From: Dryococelus australis
Taxonomy: Eukaryota > Arthropoda > Insecta > Phasmatodea > Phasmatidae
DNA: 64,000 nucleotides
NCBI GenBank assembly: GCA_029891345.1
Contig: CM057003.1
Coordinates: 11,412,209-11,476,208 of the forward strand
Direction of reading: 5' to 3'
The translations under genes were made by a program, and so were the position numbers. The notes under the pieces were generated by a model that saw only the letters and a list, made by a program, of their open reading frames with translations, was not told where the DNA came from and searched no databases. This document shows, one piece after another, positions 56,280 to 64,000 of the stretch. Numbering within the stretch: the first letter of the stretch is position 1; each line of letters starts with the position of its first letter.

Positions 56280-57350
56280 TGTACAGCGTGCAATGTAAGA
56301 TTTACTTGTCAAATATTTAAAGAATTTCCACAATTTTTTTCTCCCGCATATTCATGAAAATTTGTTTCTGGGCAGATCTCTCTCATTTTTGTGTTTCTTA
56401 ATAAATCGTTGGTGACGTAAATCCAACGAAATGCCCGACGTCCTTAAACGTACTACGCAGCTTACAGTTCAAGTTTAAAAGCGTGTTGTCCTATAGAAGA
56501 GATAGCTGTACATAAATCTCAGATTTCCTTTTGTCTGCTGCGCCATAAATTCCTCGTAATGTACAAACTACGGAAATTTGTCCACGGCGCTAACCTCCAA
56601 TACGTGGCCTTCATGGGTAAGGGGTTCGTAAATGTTATATTCATCTGACTCATAAATAACGCTAGTACGTGGACCGACTAACAGAAACAATTAATGAACG
56701 TAAGTCCGTACACAAAATGACATTTCGTGGATATGTGTGCAAGTGAATTGCTTGCTAGATTTAAGTAGTAACTGCTTAAAAAATATTAAATTATTTGCCT
56801 AGCAAGTCTGCGTCGTAATTTTGTTTCATTTTTAATATGATTTGTGCAAGAGTTTTATTTTGTCACAAAACTACGCCCCAAATTTTGACGCACAAATAAC
56901 CAAATTACAGATGAATTGGACGCTAAAATTAAGATATTGTTAGGTTCCCTCGGAAATGATATGTTGGAACCCAACAACGAACGTAGTTTACCTATGAAGT
57001 CTTTAAGCATTAATATTATTAATATAACGTCTTAGGTATAGGATCATATGGTGCTGCAGCAAAGAACGTTCAAAATAACAGATTTTTTAAGAACGTACGT
57101 TGTCTTTTTTTTGTTGTTAGATAGACTTCATAGATCCTCCGTTTTTAAACCAGGCGAAGACTCGAAGAAAAAAAGGGGGGGGGGGGGGGGGGGGAATAAA
57201 GGGGAATGTGAAAATTCAATTTCTACTTTCTTCGCTTTCTACTATGAAGATACTTCTTCCGATCTATTGTCTCTTTATGTAACACTAACATCGCTAAAAT
57301 TGCAACCTAGTTTATATAAATATTCCTTTCACGGCCTTTAAAATGCTTAT
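56280..57350. other. AT-rich unassigned DNA with a G run
   Basis: No gene or repeat recognised. A G run of about 20 lies at 57175-57194. The 97-codon frame 57048-57341 spans it and is not credible. Confidence 0.45.
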
Positions 57351-57572
57351 GGGGCCACGGTTGTGTAGTGGGTAGACTACTTGCTTCCCACCTAGGTGAG
57401 CCAGGTTCGACTCCCGGATTTTCACGTGTGGTAATCGCGCCGGAGATGACGCTGGTCGTCGGGTTTTCTCGGGGATCTCCCGTTTCCCCTGTCCTTGCAT
57501 TCTGGCACTGATCCACTTTACCCACGTCGGCTCTCAAGACCTCGATGCCAAGAGCCGCCCAAATCTCTACAT
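57351..57572 (+). mobile_element. tRNA-derived SINE, copy 7
   Basis: Head GGGGCCACGGTTGTGTAGTG then GGTAGACTACTTGC, B box AGGTTCGACTCCC (the best B-box match among the SINE copies), body TAATCGCGCCGGAGATGACG, tail GGCTCTCAAGACCTCGATGC then CAAGAGCCGCCCAAATCTC. About 15 bp after the B box are missing (the GGCGGGGTCGCTCC block). Confidence 0.88.
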
Positions 57573-58855
57573 TCCACTCAGTTAAATATTATTCGTACTT
57601 ACTAATTAACAGTTCATTAGTTCTCTGTTCTGCCATACCAACACGTATCTGGGGTCACATTGTCACAGAAGGCTTTCGAAAAAATCGATTATCACTTTGG
57701 AGAGATATATTTGACTTTGAACTTATCAGTGGAATATTTCAGGTAGACGTTTTACAGACGTGAACAGACTCGCTGTTGTAATATTTATTGCATTAATTTT
57801 TCTAGCCTAATGCTTGTCGACGTTTTTAGTAAACGGCTTACACATGAAAAATTTAACTTCTGGCCATCAATCTTTACTCACAAAAATGGACGCTCTCGCA
57901 AATAAAAGGGTTCTAAATTGGCCAGTTAGCGTCAAACTTGTAATTCATTAGAGTGGGAAGTACGGGAAGGACAATTACTGCAATATAAATAGTAAACTAC
58001 ATTAAGATATTCCGTTTTTAACTAAATAAATACCGAGATCTTACGCTTCAAAATGTCGAAATAGTTCTCTAAATTAATTGTAGTAAAGTGTCCCTTGCAT
58101 TTCCTGGGTTCCAGTAGCATTTAAAAGCTATTTGTTATTGTGGTTTACACAATAAGAGACATTCTCTAACATCAACGACGGTTCTGTAATCCTCAGCTTT
58201 CCCGCCGAATTATAACGAGGTTCGTGTTCCACCCGAGCATCGAGATTCCCGTACCTCAGCTACGTGTACTTCGGATGACAAAACCTGGCGCCGTAAATAA
58301 CCTCTAAAAACACACGTCCCGAGATTCATTGCGTTGTCAGTGGGAACGTAAAATTTGTTGTGCTGGAGTAAGAGGTTTCTAAGATACATTGTACGACTTC
58401 GACTACTACCTTTCCGCGTGAATCCGCTTTCTCCACCCGACAGTTTATGGCGCGGTTCGTGTTCCAATCGAGCGTTCAACTCTCCAGCGCTCTCAGGTAT
58501 GAGAGGTTGGCTACGTCGGAGAGGCTGTCCCCAGCGCATTGTCACTCGCCCGCTGCCAAAATCCTCCGCATCACGGCAGCCAATGGCACGTTCCGGTTTC
58601 CCTTCCCTTTACGCCTAAGGTAACGCCTACCGGGGTGAGGAGGGGATCGAGGGGTGATAAGGAGGCAGGCGGGGGGCAACACTCGACGAGACTTTCTCTT
58701 CTCATTATGCAGCTTGACCCACTAAAGGCTGCTGCAGTGAAGCGTAGCCGGTTCTGGCGCGGAGTCCGGCCAGCGAACAGCGAAATAGCTCTGGTTCGTG
58801 CAGTGCGGCCTCAGGGTTTGAGAAAACGTATTTGTAGCTCGTTCCTAGTTGATTT
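57573..58855. other. Unassigned DNA, GC-richer in second half
   Basis: AT-rich to about 58190, then GC-richer. Overlapping frames of 87-113 codons occur on both strands at 58210-58880, none recognised. The phrase CGCGGTTCGTGTTCCA(A)TCGAGC at 58450 echoes GAGGTTCGTGTTCCACCCGAGC at 58218, a diverged direct repeat about 235 bp apart. Confidence 0.4.
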
Positions 58856-58922
58856 AGCACTTTTGAAATCAACGTTTTAAAAGAAAGTCACTGCATTCAA
58901 CCGCATGCAATTTGATGGGCCC
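58856..58922 (+). mobile_element. Y-family MITE fragment
   Basis: AGCACTTTTGAAATCAACGT then a GTCACTGCATTCAACCGCAT block matches the Y left subterminal region, without the outer 15 bp. It abuts the X copy. Confidence 0.55.
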
Positions 58923-58929
58923 GTCTAGG

Positions 58930-59340
58930 TACCCGTCACTCGAACTGCATTGCAGTGTGTTGGAATTCCGTATTTTTCTAACGAAACTATTTGACGCGTC
59001 TTCAATATTTTTACCTGCGAAAAGAAAACACATCCCAAACGAGGACGGAATGTTACTTTCAAGATGTCACGCATTCTATAAATATTATTTTTGAAGCCCT
59101 TTACCATAATTAAAAAAGGTTTTTTTAGACTGCCCTATCTTAAAACACACTACCCGGACACGAGCGAAACTACAATAGGAGCCAGCATTGAACCCATCTA
59201 CAGATTAATCATCATAAAATAAAACACTGCACGCCAATTCCGAGCCTTGCATGTAGCGGCGATGACGCACTTGTTGCGCATGGCAGTCTCCTTCATGTCT
59301 CCCGCGCAGCTGCTGGTAGGCGGCCCCCTTAAGGTTGAAG
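58930..59340 (+). repeat. X-family repeat copy
   Basis: It starts CTCGAACTGCATTGCAGTGT and carries GAAAAGAAAACACATCCC, TTACTTTCAAGATGTCACGC, a GCCAGCATTGAACCCATCTA block and the end CGCCAATTCCGAGCCTTGCA to CTGGTAGGCGGCCCCCTTAA. Same order and orientation as 8660-9125. The end reaches further than the other copies and matches, inverted, the sequence joined to SINE copy 1. Confidence 0.65.
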
Positions 59341-60060
59341 TAAAGCAACTGCGTATGGGTGGAGCACTGCACCCGACTATACAACCTGAAGAACTCTTAA
59401 AAATTAGTACAAAACACAAAAAAAGTAGTCAGAAAAGTGTGATTTATGATGTATATGAAAGAAGAATGCATATATTTTGCAACATTATAAAATATTTTAG
59501 TAAAATATAATTGTTAAATGTAAAAAAAATTATCGATTTAGATAGAGAGCATTTTAACGAAATTTTAGCCTATTTCCGCTTTGGATGCTTCGGAAAGAGG
59601 AATTTACAAGAAAATCTTATTCAAGAAAGATCGTCAATATTTACTGTGATCATGTATAATAAAATCATAGTAATAATGTATCATATTAATTTTATAATTA
59701 ACTTTATTGACGTAAGTTTCAGCCATAAATGTTTGTGACAAATGGACGCACATAATATCAATTTAAAAAATTATTTCCTACATTATTATATCAACTTTAT
59801 TACGTACAATCATAGTATATGTTTCCATTTATGAGTCTCAACATTTTTTTTTTACTGAAATAAATAAATAAATATTTATTTCTAAAGCACGTTAACATTA
59901 AATGCCTTCAGATGTATAATCGTCAAATTCTTTCCACGCTTCGGGTCGTCTGATGAGTACGAAACTACGAATACCACAGGTATTTTTTTAATGACTCTGC
60001 ACTAATTGCGTTATAATTACTTGACAAAATTTCAGAATTCATGTTGGTTCTACAGCGTAA
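59341..60060. other. AT-rich unassigned DNA
   Basis: Nothing recognised. An AAAT repeat lies near 59860. Confidence 0.5.
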
Positions 60061-61053
60061 AGCGGATATTACACGATACCCGCAGCCGTACTTGGTTCTC
60101 GTACAAGCTTCTACAATACCTGGTGCACGAGCCGGTATACCAGCCGCTATATGAGCCGCCATGGAAGATTCATATTACACGACAGCAGTTCGCGCACTAG
60201 CATTTGGCACCCTCAGTGAGTGCGCAGTGTGTGATTTGTAGTAAATTTGAACCTCATTCGCAGAACTGCTACCAGTTAGTAACTTGTGTAGGCCTATAAA
60301 AATACTAGCTAGCAAATCTTAATATTGCTATATTACTGTTCGCCTTTTACATAAATTGATTGCTTACCAGTATAATTTCATTAATTTTCTTGAAACTGTC
60401 GTGAACTCACTAAGAGTAGGAGTGTGTTATTTTTAATACTGACGAAAATAACTGACGGTTGCAAAATATAGTTTTTTCTTTACGTACCGGGATATTATTC
60501 GCATGTAGAATTTAAAGATAAAAAAAGTTTGGCTCCGACGGGGTTTCGAACTCACGTCCAAAAATTACACTACCACTTCCCTCGCAATTTTAATAGTGTA
60601 TATATAATATATATTATAAAAGTTTGAATTAATTTTTTCGTACAGTAGATAGTGTTGTAAGCATTTAGAACGGTTTTAAGCAGTAATTGAAAGTTGCCAT
60701 GACCAATATTATTCGTCGTCGCCGTATTTTAAATCTATTTGAATAAGTTTCAACATCACGGATGTAAAATCAAGATGGAGGCTTCCTTTTCGGTTTCTTC
60801 ATCAACTCGTTTCAAGTAGTAGCGACGGGGAGCGCCCTACGCTCTGAAACTGCAATGTGATTGGCCAGGTACGAGAGCCGGTATGGAACCTGCCGCGGAA
60901 AATAGGACAGGTCCAATTACCATACCTGTGATGAAATCTGGCAGCCCCAGGCGAAATATATGCCATGACGGGTGCCGTACAGGCCGGTATAACGGCAGCT
61001 ATGGCAGACCTTGCACAAGCTTTTACGAAACCTGGTACCGTATAATATGGCCT
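60061..61053. mobile_element. TAA-flanked TIR element (993 bp), PIF/Harbinger-like
   Basis: The left end AGCGGATATTACACGATACC and inverted right end AGGCCATATTATACGGTACC agree at 15 of 20 positions. TAA flanks both ends (60058-60060, 61054-61056). The subterminal 100 bp on each side share ACAAGCTT(C/T)TAC, CCTGGT and GCCGGTATA blocks in inverted order. No transposase frame is visible, so it is non-autonomous. It contains a tRNA-like module on the minus strand (60531-60592). Confidence 0.75.
60531..60592 (-). other. tRNA-like module inside the 60061-61053 element
   Basis: On the minus strand: GGGAAGTGGTAGTGTAATTT (A-box-like) and GACGTGAGTTCGAAACCCCG then TC. GAGTTCGAAACCCC is an excellent B box, and GACG/CGTC can pair around it like a T-arm. 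The spacing between the boxes is short. It is a tRNA-derived fragment rather than a functional tRNA gene. Confidence 0.55.
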
Positions 61054-61423
61054 TAAGCGTCCGCAACCATAAGCAGCTGGAATAAGTTAGAAGCTAGTAA
61101 TCCTACACGGCCTGAGAGAGTGAGCCTTAATAAAAAGACGCGACTCTCACAAGAAGGTCGCCGTGAACGTGTGACTGAAGGCATGTCTAAGTTGTCTGTG
61201 CTGAAGGTTGTATCACTCCGGTATCGTACAGTAACAAGTAGGTACCAGTGAATGAACGTGATTGGTTCTCGAACATGTCCGCGGAAGGATTCGTGTATTC
61301 ACTTATCTCCTCCTCAAGGCGGTTTCCGAGGTCAGGCTGCTTAGGCTTCGCCTTGGGGTTGCAAGGTTATCGACATTCGCAAGTTTCTCGACATTAAGGC
61401 CCCATCCTCGCCCTCCTACCTAG
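61054..61423. other. Unassigned spacer
   Basis: No gene or repeat recognised between the TAA-flanked element and the SINE. Confidence 0.45.
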
Positions 61424-61660
61424 AGAGGCCGCGGTGGAGTAGTGGTTAGAGCGCTCGCCTCCAACACGGCGAAACGTGTTCAATTACCGGTGGGGTCGCT
61501 CCCTGATTTCCGGATGTGAGAATCGTGCTAGACGATGCTGCTGGTTAGCGGGTGTTTTCTCGGGGATCTCTCGTTTCCCACGTCCTTGCATTCCAGCGCT
61601 GCTCCATACTTACCTCACGTCACCCTTATCGGCTCTCAAAACCTCGATGTAAAGAGCCAC
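61424..61660 (+). mobile_element. tRNA-derived SINE, copy 8
   Basis: Head GAGAGGCCGCGGTGGAGTAG then TGGTTAGAGCGCTCGCCTCC, B-box-like TGTTCAATTACC, body GATTTCCGGATGTGAGAATC, CTCGGGGATCTCTCGTTTCC and tail CTTATCGGCTCTCAAAACCT then CGATGTAAAGAGCC. It runs directly into an X-family segment. Confidence 0.87.
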
Positions 61661-61885
61661 TCCACTCCCCGCCTATCCAGAGCTTTCTTTCCGCGTTTGA
61701 GACCAAGCAGTTCGGGTGCGATAAGGACGACATTGCCACGCGCATCAAGTGCGCCATCGCCGCTAAGCGCGAGGCTCTGGACTGGCTTGTAGTGTTCTCG
61801 TCGTCATGCGTGCAGCTATTCGACTTTCAGCACTGGCCGTATTATTTTATTTGAGGGAAGTTTGTAAGAAGGTTCAATGTGAGGC
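61661..61885 (-). repeat. X-family segment joined to SINE copy 8 (inverted)
   Basis: CGCGTTTGAGACCAAGCAG, CGCGCATCAAGTGCGCCATC, GCCGCTAAGCGCGAGGCTCT, GACTGGCTTGTAGTG and GTATTATTTTATTTGAGGGA then AGTTTGTAAGAAGGTTCAA are the inverse of 9110-8930 block by block. The frame 61552-61854 crossing SINE and X is not coding. Confidence 0.7.
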
Positions 61886-62127
61886 CATTGAATAGTTTTG
61901 TATGTATCTGATGCTAATATGTTTTTTGAGACAAAAAAGCAGTTTTTAGCTGTTTTGAAGCACTCTCAAATGGTGATTCTATTACGCGCGTGACATCTTG
62001 AAAGCACTCATTAAGACCTCGTCTTTTCATAGATCAGTACATTGAACGCACGTTTAATATTTTCGTGGGGAAACCAGTATTTTAAACACTCCGGAACGCG
62101 GTTCAAGCACCGTGCTAGCAATACTGG

Positions 62128-62164
<37 letters not shown>

Positions 62165-62424
62165 ACGTTTTGGTGACCTTTGTGACATTCCAGTTTGTCG
62201 AGTGCCATTCAACTGGAATAAGACGAATCTAATACGGAGTGGCGAGATGCAGGTTGGGGAAATGTGGCAGTCTTGGCACGCGCCAATTTGATTGACAGCC
62301 TGCCCCCGACGACGAATTACCGAGCATGAAGTGACACGATGGTAAAACAATGGACACCTTCCGGAAAACCCGGTTTCGATAGCCGGTCTGGCCATCATGA
62401 TTCCTTTTTCCCGTGGGGAAACCA
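61886..62424. other. Unassigned DNA with AT microsatellite
   Basis: An AT microsatellite lies at 62132-62160. The GC-balanced stretch 62160-62420 is open on the minus strand for 66-87 codons and includes GGTTTCGATAGCCGGTCTGG (B-box-like), but I recognise no protein or RNA. Confidence 0.4.
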
Positions 62425-62774
62425 CACATAACTTAGAAAATCACAACTTAGAACAGCCATAACTTACAATTCTTGAAAATATCCACACAAGTTAGAACTA
62501 TCATAACTTAGAACTGTCGTAACTTAGAAACACACAACTTAGAAACGCATCACTTAGAAACATCATAACTTAGAAAGCCATAACTTAGAACGATCGTAAC
62601 TTAGAAACACGCAACTTAGAACTATCACAACATATAAACACACAACTTAGAACTGTCATAAGTTAGAAACACGTAACTTAGAAAGTTCACGTGTTAGAAC
62701 CACATAACTTAGAAAATTCTAACTTGTGTGTTTCGAAGTTACGCGTTTCTAAGTTGCGTGTTTCTAAGTTATGA
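62425..62774 (+). repeat. Array of AACTTAGAA motifs with inverted end
   Basis: About 18 direct copies of a 15-16 bp unit of the form CATAACTTAGAAAC (12 contain exact AACTTAGAA) are followed by three inverted copies (TTCGAAGTTACG, TTCTAAGTTGCG, TTCTAAGTTATG) at the right edge. Units alternate between ...AGAAAC and ...AGAACTG variants. The right end can fold back on the last direct units. No coding frame crosses it. The function is unknown; a minisatellite derived from a transposon subterminal region is possible. Confidence 0.85.
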
Positions 62775-63002
62775 CAGCACCCCGACCGACAACGATAGAA
62801 CAGCTCAGAGAACAAAGAATGGGGAAGGAATCAGTCATGAAATGTAGTAAGGAATCGACTCAGGATCGGCCTGGAATTATTTCGGGAAACTACGGGACGT
62901 TAAATTCAGCCCTCCTACCTAGTGACGGTGTAACACCGGAGATTGTCGACACTATTGAGAAACACCCCGACGTAGAATCAGATCATCCCTCGGTGTGCGT
63001 AA
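62771..63002 (+). other. Coding-like open frame cut by a MITE (unrecognised)
   Basis: The frame starting at ATG 62771 reads like soluble protein for about 77 codons (for example TIEQLREQRMGKES, SALLPSDGVTPEIVDTIEK, HPDVESDHPS) with balanced codon use, then enters the MITE at 63003. The frame continues to 63124 only through transposon sequence. I recognise no domain. It may be a degraded exon or repeat-derived coding sequence, or chance. Confidence 0.2.
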
Positions 63003-63692
63003 AGCCCCTGTCACACCGTCAACATTTTTATTTTCAGATATATTTGACAAAATTTGGTGACAAAATACGGCCATCAAACTTTTCCTTCCAACAAATTTCA
63101 TCAGATAATCTTGAATGTGTTTGAAAATGTGTCACACTGTCAATTTTTTTTTATTGGAGAATCTAATTTGAAATATTATTTAAAAATTATTTTCGTAGTG
63201 AGATGTTGATTTTGTTTTTCAAAGCAGTCCATTACAGGAAGAGATTTAAAGAATGCAATTTATTTTCGCTTCTTTACTAAATTAAAATTTTATTTATCAG
63301 AAATGTTTCCTGCACAATGAAATTTGAAGATTCTGAGTTCGTAATATTATGTGCAATGTTCACTTAAAATGGTGTTTATGCCCAGATAGCTCCTACATAA
63401 ATTAATTATCTTCACAACCTACTTCGTTTCAAGTAACTGTGCAATATTTTAAAGTTTCTTGACGTGCATTTTTGTCGTGCGCAATTCTGATTGGCGGAGA
63501 CCGTCAAACATAAAATAAATTTTAGAACCGGGCCAATTTTCAAATGTTTGATGTAAACTGAAGCTATCCAACTTTTTCAGACAAATATGGCTCCGTTTAT
63601 GACGTTTCGACGACGTCATAACTGCCCAACTTTATTTGACCAAATTTATTGGAAGTTGTCCGACGGAAAAATTTGACATTGTGATCAGGGCT
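63003..63692. mobile_element. TAA-flanked MITE (690 bp)
   Basis: The left end AGCCCCTGTCACACCGTCAA and inverted right end AGCCCTGATCACAATGTCAA agree at 15 of 20 positions. TAA flanks both sides (63000-63002, 63693-63695), as expected of PIF/Harbinger insertions. A partial repeat of the terminus (TGTGTCACACTGTCAATTTT) lies internally at about 63127. Non-coding. Confidence 0.8.
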
Positions 63693-64000
63693 TAAGATTG
63701 GAATGATACAGAGAGGGTTTATTTTTCCTTGCCTTGGAGAGGTTCGGAGAGTGCTGTGAATGGTCGGAGCTCGGCGAGTCCCTGATGATCTTGTGGAGAT
63801 GCGACGGTTACTGGCAGCACAGAGACAGCGACCTTTGCGCCCATAGAGACTATAGACTAAGATGAGGGATATACTGATATCGCTGACTGGGTTCAACAAA
63901 TGTCCGTGACCCAACATCAAACTGCATTCCTGACAACGCGTCTAGCGATAACGGCATGGTTTAGAATTTAGGTTAGAAAACTGATTTGTAAACGTCCTCT
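63693..64000. other. Unassigned DNA at window end
   Basis: Moderate GC with a 107-codon minus-strand frame (63597-63920) that begins upstream in unique DNA and ends in the MITE. It is rich in Arg and Ser and not recognised. Confidence 0.4.

Noticed and set aside
62425..62774. CRISPR array
   Set aside because: Units are 15-16 bp and contiguous with no unique spacers of regular length, and the setting is eukaryotic.
1..64000. A bacterial or phage gene system
   Set aside because: No operon-like arrangement of long frames or ribosome-binding sites; everything recognised is typical of eukaryotic repeats.

Overview
This window reads as AT-rich, repeat-dense nuclear DNA from a eukaryote, most likely an arthropod and probably an insect with a large genome. 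That is inferred from at least eleven copies or fragments of one tRNA-derived SINE, many short inverted-repeat DNA transposons with 2- or 3-bp target-site duplications, long AT microsatellites, a decayed mariner-type transposase, and a repeat ending in a motif common at the ends of insect repeats. I see no bacterial features and no operon, rRNA gene, functional tRNA gene, CRISPR array or intact protein-coding gene. The longest open frames are either minisatellite translation (42.2-43.1 kb) or lie in repeats or GC-richer patches where open frames of 100-180 codons are unremarkable.

Layout. 0-7 kb: a TA-flanked terminal-inverted-repeat (TIR) element of family W (461-1416) carrying a tRNA-like module, SINE copies, and two small TIR elements (5.1 and 5.5-6.1 kb). 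7-17 kb: SINE and X-family fragments, a GGGCCAAC-rich repeat block (12.3-13.8 kb), and a cluster of family-Y MITEs (10.9-17.05 kb). 17-25 kb: mostly unassigned DNA with a strong GC hairpin, a sequence resembling a cloning polylinker, one SINE and one Y MITE. 25.3-27.3 kb: a block with repeated TCAAGGTCA motifs, then a mariner-type relic. 29-35 kb: SINE, X fragment, family-Z MITE, W copy 2, and a 905-bp element V whose ends resemble those of W. 36-40.3 kb: a GCGAAGCCGCGGG-ended repeat with a large AT microsatellite, then W copy 3 interrupted by an 855-bp TIR insertion. 42.3-43.0 kb: eight near-identical 87-bp tandem units. 44-50 kb: X copies, a MITE with perfect 15-bp TIRs, a Z MITE, a SINE and a 1.5-kb TIR element. 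50-59 kb: a Y MITE, a Z MITE carrying a nested TAA-flanked insertion, SINEs, and a hAT-like remnant. 60-64 kb: a 993-bp TAA-flanked element, a SINE fused to an X segment, an array of AACTTAGAA motifs with an inverted end, and a TAA-flanked MITE that cuts into a coding-like open frame.

The repeats interact by nesting, fusion and sharing of ends rather than as a gene system. Families Y and Z are diverged relatives; W and V share a CACT(C/G)TAAA terminus and TA flanks; and several unrelated elements contain tRNA-like A/B-box modules. Family names W, V, X, Y and Z are labels used only here. All boundaries were read by eye, and no database search or alignment was run.
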